A DNA stretch of 26,264 nucleotides from NCBI GenBank assembly GCA_905372035.1, contig CAJPNN010000014.1, forward strand, positions 1 through 26,264, given 5' to 3'. Below the pieces are notes generated by a model. That model searched no databases. It worked only from the letters and a program-made list of their open reading frames with translations, and was not told the origin of the DNA. The stretch's first letter is position 1. Each line of letters opens with the position of its first letter. The translations under genes and the position numbers were made by a program. Source of the stretch: Bacillota bacterium (GTDB lineage Bacteria > Bacillota > Clostridia > Peptostreptococcales > Anaerovoracaceae). Shown piece by piece: positions 1 through 8,321 of the stretch.

Positions 1-3000
1 TATCAGGAAACACAGCTACGATAGGAACGCTGAATCCGAATGAAACCGTTATCTTCGAATACGACTATACCGTTCCTTCGTCGGCAGCTGTAGGGTCAAA
101 GATTACCAACACTGCAAAGGCAATTGATCCTAAGAATAAGGAATATATAGTAACGAAAGAAGTTGAGGTTGTAGGAACACCGAAACTTGCGGTTAAAAAG
201 ACTGTAGATAAGTCGATAGTTGAAGCGGGAGACATAGTAACATATACGCTTTCAGTGAAGAACAGCGGAGAGACTGACCTTGCAAATGTTGCAATAGACG
301 ATAACATGGCGGGAATACCTGCTGCCAATGTTATGAGCTTTGCTCTTGATCCGAGCTCGACGGTAGATCAGAGTGCGGGCAACGTGACCGTAAAAGCGGA
401 CAAGACCGGAGCTAATGTAGTTAGCCTTAAGAAGGGCAAAGAAGCCAAGTTTACGTATAAGGTAAAGATTCCTCTAAATTCAAACGTTGGCAAAGTATGG
501 ACAAATACGGCGACGGCAACAGCAGCAGACGGAACAACTGCAAATGATAATTGTAGTGTTACAGTAAAAGCTATGACGGATAAGATCGTTATAGACAAGA
601 CTGCGGATAAGAACAAAGCAAAGAAGAACGAGACCGTTAAATATACAATCACTGTTAAGAACATCTCATCGGAAATTATTAATAACGTAAAGGTGAGCGA
701 CTCGCTTAATGTAACGCTTGTTCAGAAGACTTCCAACAGTACGGTAGTAATATCAGGAAACACAGCTACGATAGGAACGCTGAATCCGAATGAAACCGTT
801 ATCTTCGAATACGACTATACCGTTCCTTCGTCGGCAGCTGTAGGGTCAAAGATTACCAACACTGCAAAAGCGATAGATCCGAAGAACAAAGAGTATATGG
901 TAACGAAAGAAGTTGAGGTTGTAGGATCATCAGAGCTTACAGTTAAGAAAACAGTCGATGAAAAAAACCCGGAAGCAGGCGATGTAGTAACTTATATGCT
1001 TTCAGTAAAGAACAGCGGTATAACTGATCTTGCAAATGTAGATATAAATGATGTTATGCCGGGAGTTGACCCTGCAAACTTTATCGACTTTAAACTTGAT
1101 CCAAGCTCAACAGTCAGTCAGGCTGTAGGCAATGTCAGTATAAAGCCTGATAAAAGAGGAGCTAATATAGTAAGTTTTAAACAGGGTGAGGAAGCCAAGT
1201 TTATATATAAGGTAAAGATTCCTGATAATTCATCTGTCGGCAAAGTGTGGACAAATACGGCGACAGCAACAGCTGACGACGGAACAACTGCAAATGATAC
1301 ATGTAGTGTTACAGTGCATGAAGAGGACCATGAATTACCGTCTTTTACAGTTACTAAAACTGTAGATAAACCTGAGGTTGAGGCGGGAGATGTAGTTACA
1401 TATACACTTTCAGTATATAACGACGGACATTTATCAAATATTAATAATCTTGAAATAAATGATGTTATGCCGGGAATTCCTGTTGCAAATTTTATTGACT
1501 TTAAACTTGATCCAAGCTCGACGGTAACTCAGACACCGGGAAATGTTACTATAAATCCAAGCCAAAGAAGTGCTGAGATAGTAAGCTTGGAAGTAGGTGA
1601 AGAAGCAAAGTTTACATATAGAGTAAAAATTCCGGATGATTCACCGATAGGGAAAGTGTGGACAAATATCGGAACAGCCAAGATATCTGGAAAGGTTAAG
1701 AGTGATGTTTGTAATGTTAAAGTAAAGGCGCCTACTGATAAGGTAGTTATAGGTAAGACAGCTGATAAGAACAAGGCGAAGAAGAATGAAACCGTTAAGT
1801 ATACAATCACTGTTAAGAACATCTCATCTGAGATTCTTAATAACGTAAAAGTGAGCGACTCGCTAAATGTAACACTTGTTCAAAAGACTTTCAACAATAC
1901 GGTAGTAATATCAGGAAACACAGCTACGATAGGAACGCTGAATCCGAATGAAACCGTTATCTTCGAATATGACTATACCGTTCCTTCGTCGGCAGCTGTA
2001 GGGTCAAAGATAAAGAACACTGCGAAAGCGATAGATCCTCAGAACAAAGAGTATATAGTAACGAAAGAAGTTGAGGTTGTAGGAACACCGAAACTTGCAG
2101 TTAAAAAGACTGTAGATAAACCGATAGTTGAAGCGGGAGATATAGTAACATATACGCTTTCAGTAAAAAACAGCGGAGAAGTAGACCTTTCAAATGTTGA
2201 AGTAAATGACATAATGCCGGGAGTTGATCCTGCAAACTTTATTGACTTTAATCTTGATCCAAGCTCAACAGCGGATCAGACACCGGGAAATATCACTATA
2301 AAGGCAAATAAAAGAGGAGCCGATATAGTAAGCTTAAAGAAAGGCAAAGAAGCTAAGTTTACGTATAAGGTAAAGATACCGGTAAACTCGCCTGTAGGTA
2401 AAGAGTGGGATAACACTGCGAAAGCTAAAGCGGCGGACGGAACAACCGCACAAGACAGCAGCAAAGTTACTGTAAAGGCGCCTACTGATAAGGTAGTTAT
2501 AGGTAAGACAGCTGATAAGAACAAGGCGAAGAAGAATGAAACCGTTAAGTATACAATCACTGTTAAGAACATCTCATCTGAGATTCTTAATAACGTAAAA
2601 GTGAGCGACTCGCTAAATGTAACACTTGTTCAAAAGACTTTCAACAATACGGTAGTAATATCAGGAAACACAGCTACGATAGGAACGCTGAATCCGAATG
2701 AAACCGTTATCTTTGAATATGACTATACGGTTCCTGCATCGGCAGCCGTAGGATCAAAGATTACCAATACTGCAAAAGCGATAGATCCGAAGAACAAAGA
2801 ATATATAGTAACGAAAGAAGTCGAGGTTGTAGGAACACCGAAACTTGCAGTTAAAAAGACTGTAGATAAGCCGATAGTTGAAGCGGGAGATATAGTAACA
2901 TATACGCTTTCAGTAAAAAACAGCGGAGAGACTGACCTTGCAAACGTTGCAATAGACGATAACATGGCGGGAATACCTGCTGCCAATGTTATGAGCTTTG

Positions 3001-5129
3001 CCCTTGATCCGAGCTCGACGGTAGATCAGAGTGCGGGCAACGTTACAATTAAATCCGACAAGACCGGAGCTAATGTAGTTAGTCTTAAGAAGGGCAAAGA
3101 AGCCAAGTTTACATATAAAGTGAAGATACCGGCAAACTCAAGTTCGGGCAAAATATGGACGAATACGGCAAAAGCTAAAGCAGCGGACGGAACAACAGCA
3201 CAAGACAGCTGTGATGTCACTGTGAAATTACCTACGGATAAAATTGTTATAGGGAAGACAGCTGATAAGAATCAAGCTGAAAGGAATGAGACTGTAAAAT
3301 ATACGGTAACGGTTAGGAATGTATCCACAGAAACTCTCAACAATGTAAAGGTGAGCGATTCGCTAAACGTAACACTTGTTCAAAAGACTTTCAACAACAC
3401 GGTAGTTATATCGGGAAATACTGCTACAATAGGAACATTAGGACCTAATGAAGCTGTTATATTTGAGTATACCTATACTGTTCCCGCATCGGCAGCTATA
3501 GGCTCAAAGATAGAAAACACCGCAAAAGCGATAGATCCTCAGAACAAAGAGTATATAGTAAAGAAAGAAGTCACCGTTGTAGGTACGCCGGAACTTGAAG
3601 TTAAAAAGACAGTTAATAATGCACTTGTTGAAGCGGGAGATATAGTAACATATACGCTTTCAGTGAAGAACAGCGGAGAGACTGACCTTGCAAACGTTGC
3701 AATAGATGATAACATGGCGGGAATACCTGCTGCCAATGTTATGAGCTTTGCTCTTGATCCGAGCTCGACGGTAGATCAGACTGCGGGTAACGTGACAATT
3801 AAATCCGACAAGACCGGAGCTAATGTAGTTAGTCTTAAGAAGGGCAAGGAAGCCAAGTTTACATATAAGGTAAAGATTCCTACCGACTCACCTGCCGGCA
3901 AAGTATGGACAAATACAGCTACCGCAAGAGCGGAGGACGGAACGACTGCATATGATCAATGTAATGTTACAGTAAAATCCTTCGGAGGCGGAGGCTCAAA
4001 TGATAAGATTGAGATAAAGAAAAACGCAGATAAAAATAAGGCAAAAAGGGCAGAAAAAATAAAATATACTGTGAGCGTTAAGAATATTTCTGCAGAAATA
4101 CTCAACAATGTAAAGGTGAGCGACTCACTTAACGTAACACTTGTTCAGAAGACTTCCAACAGTACGGTGATCATATCAGGAAACACTGCTATGATAGGAA
4201 AATTAGACCCTAATGAGACGGTTATCTTTGAATATGAATATACAGTTCCTGCATCAGCAGTGATAGGGTCAAAGATAGAAAATACGGCAAAAGCAATTGA
4301 TCCTCAGGGAAGAGAGTATATTGCGAAGAAAGAAGTTATTGTAGACGGAAATACACCGCCGGGGCCTGGACCCGGACCCGGACCTGGACCTGGACCCGGT
4401 CCCGGTCCTAATCCGAACCCTGATCCGAAACCGAATCCTAAAGATGAAACATTGCTTGATAAGATGAAAAAACATGAGCATTTTGCTTATATGACAGGTT
4501 ATCCTGACAGAACGTTTAAACCTGAAGGAAAAATGGCGAGAGAAGAAGTTACGGTAATGTTTGCAAGGCTTTTGACGGCAAAAATGGTTTTAGACACTAA
4601 GTATGATGCAGGATTCTATGATGTTCTGCCTATTAAGTGGTCAAAGGATCAGATCGGATACATGAGAGAAAAAGGTATCGTAAAAGGATATCTCGACGGA
4701 TCATTTAAGCCGGATCAGCCTGTAACAAGAGCGGAGTTTGCAGCAATGGCGAGCAGATTTGATAATTTAAGTGATGGCGGAAATATGAAGTTCAGTGATG
4801 TGGACAGTAATTATTGGGCAGCAAAATATATTTATTCCGCTGCAAAAAAAGGATGGGTTAAAGGATATGAAGACGGGACTTTCAGACCTAATCAGTTTAT
4901 AACAAGGGCGGAAGTTGTTGCAGTTACAAATAGAATGCTTGATAGAATTGCAGATAAGAACTATGTTGATACACATCAGAAACAAATCAAATATTATAAA
5001 GATTTAAACAAAGAATATTGGGCTTATTATACAATTCATGAAGCAAGTAACGGACATGATTACAAACGTAATGCCGAAGGTGGAGAAATATGGCTCAGAT
5101 TATGGGATTTGTTTATACCTAACCCGTGA
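1..5129 (+). CDS. Giant DUF11-repeat surface protein with C-terminal SLH anchor (5' end outside window)
   Basis: The reading frame is open from the left edge (first full codon at base 3) to the TGA at 5127-5129, so at least 1708 residues are present and the start and signal peptide lie upstream. The protein alternates two DUF11/TIGR01451-like beta-sandwich modules. Type A (~115 residues) contains KNETVKYTITVKNIS. Type B (~130 residues) contains AGDIVTYTLSVKNSG and ends in a WTNTA-type strand. The order is A(partial)-B-A-B-B-A-B-A-B-A-B-A, followed by a Gly-Pro hinge. Three S-layer-homology repeats follow (GYPDRTFKPEG, GYLDGSFKPDQPVTRAEF, GYEDGTFRPNQFITRAE). In this family SLH domains bind pyruvylated secondary wall polymer, so the protein is probably a cell-surface stalk or adhesin. 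Its ligand cannot be told. The SLH and DUF11 calls are firm; the function is inference. Confidence 0.93.
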   Translation, partial: SGNTATIGTLNPNETVIFEYDYTVPSSAAVGSKITNTAKAIDPKNKEYIVTKEVEVVGTPKLAVKKTVDKSIVEAGDIVTYTLSVKNSGETDLANVAIDDNMAGIPAANVMSFALDPSSTVDQSAGNVTVKADKTGANVVSLKKGKEAKFTYKVKIPLNSNVGKVWTNTATATAADGTTANDNCSVTVKAMTDKIVIDKTADKNKAKKNETVKYTITVKNISSEIINNVKVSDSLNVTLVQKTSNSTVVISGNTATIGTLNPNETVIFEYDYTVPSSAAVGSKITNTAKAIDPKNKEYMVTKEVEVVGSSELTVKKTVDEKNPEAGDVVTYMLSVKNSGITDLANVDINDVMPGVDPANFIDFKLDPSSTVSQAVGNVSIKPDKRGANIVSFKQGEEAKFIYKVKIPDNSSVGKVWTNTATATADDGTTANDTCSVTVHEEDHELPSFTVTKTVDKPEVEAGDVVTYTLSVYNDGHLSNINNLEINDVMPGIPVANFIDFKLDPSSTVTQTPGNVTINPSQRSAEIVSLEVGEEAKFTYRVKIPDDSPIGKVWTNIGTAKISGKVKSDVCNVKVKAPTDKVVIGKTADKNKAKKNETVKYTITVKNISSEILNNVKVSDSLNVTLVQKTFNNTVVISGNTATIGTLNPNETVIFEYDYTVPSSAAVGSKIKNTAKAIDPQNKEYIVTKEVEVVGTPKLAVKKTVDKPIVEAGDIVTYTLSVKNSGEVDLSNVEVNDIMPGVDPANFIDFNLDPSSTADQTPGNITIKANKRGADIVSLKKGKEAKFTYKVKIPVNSPVGKEWDNTAKAKAADGTTAQDSSKVTVKAPTDKVVIGKTADKNKAKKNETVKYTITVKNISSEILNNVKVSDSLNVTLVQKTFNNTVVISGNTATIGTLNPNETVIFEYDYTVPASAAVGSKITNTAKAIDPKNKEYIVTKEVEVVGTPKLAVKKTVDKPIVEAGDIVTYTLSVKNSGETDLANVAIDDNMAGIPAANVMSFALDPSSTVDQSAGNVTIKSDKTGANVVSLKKGKEAKFTYKVKIPANSSSGKIWTNTAKAKAADGTTAQDSCDVTVKLPTDKIVIGKTADKNQAERNETVKYTVTVRNVSTETLNNVKVSDSLNVTLVQKTFNNTVVISGNTATIGTLGPNEAVIFEYTYTVPASAAIGSKIENTAKAIDPQNKEYIVKKEVTVVGTPELEVKKTVNNALVEAGDIVTYTLSVKNSGETDLANVAIDDNMAGIPAANVMSFALDPSSTVDQTAGNVTIKSDKTGANVVSLKKGKEAKFTYKVKIPTDSPAGKVWTNTATARAEDGTTAYDQCNVTVKSFGGGGSNDKIEIKKNADKNKAKRAEKIKYTVSVKNISAEILNNVKVSDSLNVTLVQKTSNSTVIISGNTAMIGKLDPNETVIFEYEYTVPASAVIGSKIENTAKAIDPQGREYIAKKEVIVDGNTPPGPGPGPGPGPGPGPGPNPNPDPKPNPKDETLLDKMKKHEHFAYMTGYPDRTFKPEGKMAREEVTVMFARLLTAKMVLDTKYDAGFYDVLPIKWSKDQIGYMREKGIVKGYLDGSFKPDQPVTRAEFAAMASRFDNLSDGGNMKFSDVDSNYWAAKYIYSAAKKGWVKGYEDGTFRPNQFITRAEVVAVTNRMLDRIADKNYVDTHQKQIKYYKDLNKEYWAYYTIHEASNGHDYKRNAEGGEIWLRLWDLFIPNP
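751..868 (+). repeat. 118-bp perfect direct repeat of the window's left edge
   Basis: Bases 1-118 and 751-868 are identical, again offset by 750 bp. The first difference is 119 versus 869. The repeat may extend further left, outside the window. Confidence 0.9.
1722..1963 (+). repeat. 242-bp perfect direct repeat, copy 1
   Basis: This stretch is identical base for base to 2472-2713, exactly 750 bp downstream. It covers most of an A module. The first mismatches are 1721/2471 and 1964/2714. Identity without silent differences implies recent duplication or gene conversion. Confidence 0.92.
2472..2713 (+). repeat. 242-bp perfect direct repeat, copy 2
   Basis: Partner of 1722-1963. The flanking codons differ between copies, so the identical block is internal to the module and not an assembly edge. 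Confidence 0.92.
4357..4440 (+). repeat. Gly-Pro-rich hinge of the surface protein
   Basis: Imperfect hexanucleotide repeats (GGACCC/GGACCT) encode about seven consecutive Gly-Pro pairs followed by an Asn/Asp/Lys-Pro run. This is a typical extended wall-spanning linker between the DUF11 stalk and the SLH anchor. Confidence 0.85.
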
Positions 5130-5198
5130 TGAGAGCATAATTATCATATTTGAAGTTATTATTAAGGGGCTGTTGGACGAACGAGTAAAAAAGGCTTG

Positions 5199-5216
5199 GG
5201 GAGGACAGCTCCTTTT
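5199..5216 (+). terminator. Weak candidate terminator after the surface-protein gene
   Basis: GGAG (5200-5203) can pair with CTCC (5209-5212) across a 5-nt loop, followed by TTTT. The stem is short. It is the only hairpin with a T-run between the surface gene and the SRP RNA promoter. I see nothing else in 5130-5266. Confidence 0.35.
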
Positions 5217-5266
5217 CATATGTTTGACAACCATAGAAACTAACATTGTCCGGAACTAAAAATCCG

Positions 5267-5295
5267 TTGACTTTAAAGTGGGAGATAACTATAAT
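5267..5295 (+). promoter_or_regulatory. Sigma-A-type promoter for the SRP RNA (and probably dnaX)
   Basis: TTGACT at 5267-5272 and TATAAT at 5290-5295 are separated by 17 bp. The expected start at about 5302-5304 lies just before the 5' strand of the SRP RNA closing helix. Confidence 0.85.
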
Positions 5296-5302
5296 ATAGG
5301 TA

Positions 5303-5449
5303 GTGTCCGTAGCGGCTTTGCCTGCCGGTTAGGGTCCTGTGCAATAAGAATCTGTGAACCTCGTCAGGTCCGGAAGGAAGCAGCGATAAGCGGAGCCACT
5401 TATGTGCCACAGATAAGCCTTTTCTTTGGCAGGCAAAGCGGCTGCGGAT
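5303..5449 (+). ncRNA. ffs: Signal recognition particle RNA, small bacterial type
   Basis: This is the RNA scaffold of the bacterial SRP, which binds Ffh for co-translational membrane targeting. The conserved domain IV core GTCAGGTCCGGAAGGAAGCA is at 5363-5382. CTGTG (5352-5356) can pair with CACAG (5408-5412) around it. A 20-bp closing helix joins 5307-5326 to 5428-5447 with one G-U pair and one mismatch. The promoter abuts this helix, so no Alu-type extension as in the ~270-nt Bacillus scRNA fits. The RNA is therefore about 145 nt. ATTTTATTTT follows and may act as the terminator tail. Exact ends are inferred. Confidence 0.92.
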
Positions 5450-5467
5450 TTTATTTTAGGAGGAGCT

Positions 5468-7144
5468 ATGTATCAGGCGTTATACAGGAGCTTCAGACCT
5501 GATATATTTGAAGAGGTTTTAGGTCAGGAGCATATTGTAAAAATATTAAAAAATCAAATTAAAAATGATAAGATCGGGCATGCATATTTGTTTTGTGGAA
5601 CAAGGGGAACGGGAAAAACAACTTTGGCGAGAATACTTGCTAAAGGGGTAAACTGTTTGACGGAAGATAAAGATAAACCATGCGGAGAGTGTTATAATTG
5701 TCTAAAAATCAAGTCGGGAACCCATATGGATGTAATCGAGATAGATGCGGCTTCAAATAATGGCGTTGACAACATAAGAGAGATAAATGAAAGCGTTTCT
5801 TATCCGCCGGTCGCAGGGAAATATAAGGTTTATATAATAGATGAAGTACATATGCTTTCGAACAGTGCTTTTAACGCACTTTTAAAAACGCTTGAAGAAC
5901 CTCCGGAGCATGTTATATTTGTAATGGCGACTACAGAGCCGGAGAGAGTTCCGAGGACAATATTATCCAGATGTTTGCGTCTTGATTTTAAAAGGATTCC
6001 CGAAGACATCATAAAAAAAGGTATGGAGGATATATGTTCGGAGATAGGTGTTGAAATCTCAAAAGAAGCACTTACAATCATTGCAAAGAATGCCGACGGA
6101 TCGGTAAGAGACGGACTGAGCATATTGGATCAGTGCATAACATCGGGAGAAAACAAAATAAGCAGGGATGATGTGTTGGAAACGATAGGAGCGGCAGGAG
6201 AAGAAGAATATGTTGAACTTACAGACCTGATACTGTCAAGTAATGCGGGAGCGGCACTTATTAAAATAAACGAACTCATAAACATGGGAAAAGATGAAAA
6301 GCAGATGTTTAAGGATTGGATAGCGCATTATAGGAATCTTATGATGGTCAGCTGTCTTGAAATTCCTCAAGATATGATGAATTTGTCCATGGAAAATATA
6401 AGCAGGCTTAAAAAGCAGGCCGAAAGTATGGAGCTGTCGGATATAAATAAAGGGATCATACTTTTAAGTAAAATGGCACTTGAAGCAAAATGGTCAACAC
6501 AGGCGAGAATACTTTTAGAGGTTGCCGCAGTAAATTTGGCAATGGGATATGACAAGCTTTATGAAGAAGATGAGTCCGTTAAGAGAGAAAAAAAGCAAAA
6601 AATAAACAAGAGCGGTAAAACGGGTAAAGGCGAGGTGACTGATATTAAGGTCGAGAAAAAGACAGATATAGTAACAGCGGATAAAAAGGATGAAAAGCCT
6701 GAAAATAAAAGTGATGAAAGCTTGAAACCTGAGATGTCGCAGATATCCTCGGAAGCCCGAAGACATAAATTACCCGAAGACTCCGCAGAAACGAAATTAC
6801 CCGAAAACAAATTTGAAAATGTTGATTTGGAAGAACTTTGGGTAAACGTTTTAAAGCGGGGAGAAAAAAGTTTGAATATGGTTAGGTTTATGTCGTCGGG
6901 AGCATCTATAAGAGATATTACAAACGGAGAGGTTGTAATGTTTATAAGAAATGACGCTACGGAAAGGGCGATTAAGAGCAATGAAAATGTTCTTAAAGAG
7001 ATTTTTAAAGAGCTTACCGGTCTGAATGTTGATATAATTTGTAAAAACACGAATATAGAACCCGAGCCGGAAAAGAGAGAAACGATAGAAGAACAAGTGA
7101 ATAAACTTGAAAAAACTTTAGGGATAAAGATAGATATAGAATAA
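5468..7144 (+). CDS. dnaX: DNA polymerase III subunit gamma/tau
   Basis: This is the clamp-loader ATPase that opens the sliding clamp at the replication fork; the tau form also links the polymerases. The start is the ATG at 5468, preceded by AGGAGG; an upstream in-frame ATG lies inside the SRP RNA. The 558-residue protein has Walker A GTRGTGKT (44-51), zinc cysteines C63, C72, C75 and C78, the DEVH Walker B (125-128) and the SRC arginine finger (167-169). A Lys/Glu-rich linker (about 370-450) and a short tau-like C-terminal domain follow. It sits about 20 bp after the SRP RNA and upstream of ybaB-recR, the usual order. A slippery heptamer at 6589-6595 may give a short gamma form. Confidence 0.97.
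   Translation: MYQALYRSFRPDIFEEVLGQEHIVKILKNQIKNDKIGHAYLFCGTRGTGKTTLARILAKGVNCLTEDKDKPCGECYNCLKIKSGTHMDVIEIDAASNNGVDNIREINESVSYPPVAGKYKVYIIDEVHMLSNSAFNALLKTLEEPPEHVIFVMATTEPERVPRTILSRCLRLDFKRIPEDIIKKGMEDICSEIGVEISKEALTIIAKNADGSVRDGLSILDQCITSGENKISRDDVLETIGAAGEEEYVELTDLILSSNAGAALIKINELINMGKDEKQMFKDWIAHYRNLMMVSCLEIPQDMMNLSMENISRLKKQAESMELSDINKGIILLSKMALEAKWSTQARILLEVAAVNLAMGYDKLYEEDESVKREKKQKINKSGKTGKGEVTDIKVEKKTDIVTADKKDEKPENKSDESLKPEMSQISSEARRHKLPEDSAETKLPENKFENVDLEELWVNVLKRGEKSLNMVRFMSSGASIRDITNGEVVMFIRNDATERAIKSNENVLKEIFKELTGLNVDIICKNTNIEPEPEKRETIEEQVNKLEKTLGIKIDIE
6589..6595 (+). other. Candidate -1 frameshift or slippage site in dnaX
   Basis: A AAA AAG lies in the zero frame of dnaX (GAA AAA AAG), within a run of seven A at 6588-6594. 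A -1 shift reads seven new codons and stops at TAA 6616-6618, giving a ~383-residue product ending right after clamp-loader domain III. This is the same heptamer, in the same phase, that makes gamma in Escherichia coli. A strong upstream Shine-Dalgarno stimulator or downstream stem is not obvious. Confidence 0.55.
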
Positions 7145-7230
7145 TAACATGAAGGTCAGTGGTGAGAAGGCAATTATGATTGTTTTAGAGAGAAGCATGA
7201 TGAAATAAAAAATATATGGAGGATAGATTT

Positions 7231-7590
7231 ATGGGAAAAGGAATGAGAGCAGGGAAAAAAAATAGTGCGAATAAAGGAGCGAAAAACTCGCAGATGCAGC
7301 AAATGCAGCAACTTCAAGCATTGCAGTCACAGATGCAGCAGCTTCAAGATGAAATTGAAGCAAAGGAAATCACCACCACTGCAGGAGGCGGAGCTGTTGA
7401 GATTGTAATTTCAGGAAAGAAAGAACTCAAAAGTATTAAACTTAAACCTGAAATCGTGGATCCTGACGATATTGAAATGCTTCAGGACTTGATAGTGGCG
7501 GCAGTAAACGAGGGAATAAGACAAGTTGAGGAAATGTCGGAGAATGAAATGGGCAAGCTGACAGGCGGGCTTGGCATACCGGGGCTTTAA
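7231..7590 (+). CDS. ybaB: YbaB/EbfC family nucleoid-associated protein
   Basis: This small dimeric DNA-binding protein is almost always encoded between dnaX and recR. The ATG at 7231 is chosen because GGAGGA (7218-7223) lies 7 nt upstream; the ATG at 7216 overlaps that site. The 119-residue product has a basic, Gln/Met-rich N-terminal helix (MQQMQQLQALQSQMQQLQDE, about residues 22-41). The family core follows, with TAGGGAVEIVISGKKELKSI and DLIVAAVNEG. A Met/Gly-rich tail ends in GLGIPGL. The exact cellular role in Bacillota is unsettled. Confidence 0.93.
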   Translation: MGKGMRAGKKNSANKGAKNSQMQQMQQLQALQSQMQQLQDEIEAKEITTTAGGGAVEIVISGKKELKSIKLKPEIVDPDDIEMLQDLIVAAVNEGIRQVEEMSENEMGKLTGGLGIPGL

Positions 7591-7594
7591 AGAT

Positions 7595-8194
7595 ATGAGC
7601 AGTTATTCTAAACCGCTTGCAAAGCTCATTACGGAACTCTCAAAGTTGCCCGGAATCGGAGGGAAGAGTGCACAAAGATTGGCATTTCATATATTGGGCA
7701 TGGAAGAGTCCGATGTCGGCAGACTTGCGGATACGCTTAAAAATGCCAAACGTGATATGAAATTTTGTTGTGAATGCGGCAATTTAACGGATATGGATCA
7801 TTGCAGTGTGTGCAGCGACACTTCCAGAAACAGGAAAGTGATATGTGTGGTTGAAAGTCCTAAAGATGTTTTTGCGATGGAAAGGATCAAAGAATATAAA
7901 GGGCTGTATCATGTTCTTCACGGAGCAATTTCACCTATGGACGGAATAAGTCCCGAGGATATAAATCTTAAGCAGTTGTTTATAAGGCTCAGAGAAAATG
8001 ATATTGAAGAAGTTATATTGGCGACAAATCCCAATATAGAGGGAGAAGCGACGGCCATGTATATTTCCAGGCTTATCAAGCCCTCAGGAATAAAGGTGTC
8101 GAGGATTGCTAACGGCATACCTGTCGGGGGAGATTTGGAGTATACTGATGAGGTCACTTTGTTTAAGGCTATTGAGGGCAGAAGGATATTGTAA
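7595..8194 (+). CDS. recR: Recombination mediator protein RecR
   Basis: RecR acts with RecF and RecO to load RecA at single-strand gaps. The 200-residue product begins MSSYSKPLAKLITELSKLPG, matching family N-termini. It has the helix-hairpin-helix LPGIGGKSAQRLAFHIL, a zinc site C58-x2-C61...C70-x2-C73, and a Toprim domain with E87 (VVESPKD) and the LATNPNIEGEAT motif. The start at 7595 lies 4 nt after the ybaB stop, implying translational coupling. An in-frame TTG at 7571 is possible but would add eight atypical residues. Confidence 0.96.
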   Translation: MSSYSKPLAKLITELSKLPGIGGKSAQRLAFHILGMEESDVGRLADTLKNAKRDMKFCCECGNLTDMDHCSVCSDTSRNRKVICVVESPKDVFAMERIKEYKGLYHVLHGAISPMDGISPEDINLKQLFIRLRENDIEEVILATNPNIEGEATAMYISRLIKPSGIKVSRIANGIPVGGDLEYTDEVTLFKAIEGRRIL

Positions 8195-8284
8195 TTGTTG
8201 AGTCGGGAAATAAAATAGTGATTATTATACTGTTCAATTTTGATCATTAGATTATTGAATTGAAAATAAATAGTAAAAAAATAA

Positions 8285-8316
8285 AAAGGTGGTGTCGGAA
8301 AACACTACCTTTGTTT
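8285..8316. terminator. Bidirectional terminator between recR and citrate synthase
   Basis: AAAGGTGGTGT (8285-8295) pairs with ACACTACCTTT (8302-8312) with one G-U pair and a 6-nt loop. A T-rich tail follows on the plus strand. An A-rich run before the stem supplies a U-tract on the minus strand. It sits between two convergent genes and can serve both. Confidence 0.85.
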
Positions 8317-8321
8317 AATTA

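Larger units (their letters stand above)
1..4350 (+). repeat. Array of 250-residue (750-bp) A+B supramodules inside the surface-protein gene
   Basis: Type A modules begin near 576, 1734, 2484, 3234 and 4002, with a partial copy at the left edge. Type B modules begin near 177, 927, 1340, 2085, 2838 and 3588. A-to-A spacing is exactly 750 bp for the left-edge to 576, 1734 to 2484, and 2484 to 3234 pairs. It is longer where an extra B module (1340-1731) or a GGGGS-like linker (about 3984-4000) has been added. The array shows growth by duplication of an A+B pair. Confidence 0.9.

Noticed and set aside
368..3736. Several 60-100 residue antisense reading frames inside the surface-protein gene
   Set aside because: They recur because the underlying DNA is repeated and lack ribosome sites. 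Their translations are reverse-frame shadows of the DUF11 modules.
5426..5467. Upstream in-frame ATG for dnaX at 5426
   Set aside because: It lies inside the 3' strand of the SRP RNA helix. The ATG at 5468 has an ideal AGGAGG and the standard MYQALYRSFRP start.
5038..5502. Small plus-strand frames overlapping the end of the surface gene and the SRP RNA
   Set aside because: No ribosome site and no recognisable protein; the region is explained by the surface gene end, a promoter and the SRP RNA.
6559..7050. 163-residue antisense frame in dnaX
   Set aside because: Hydrophobic low-complexity shadow of the Lys/Glu-rich tau linker, with no ribosome site or family resemblance.
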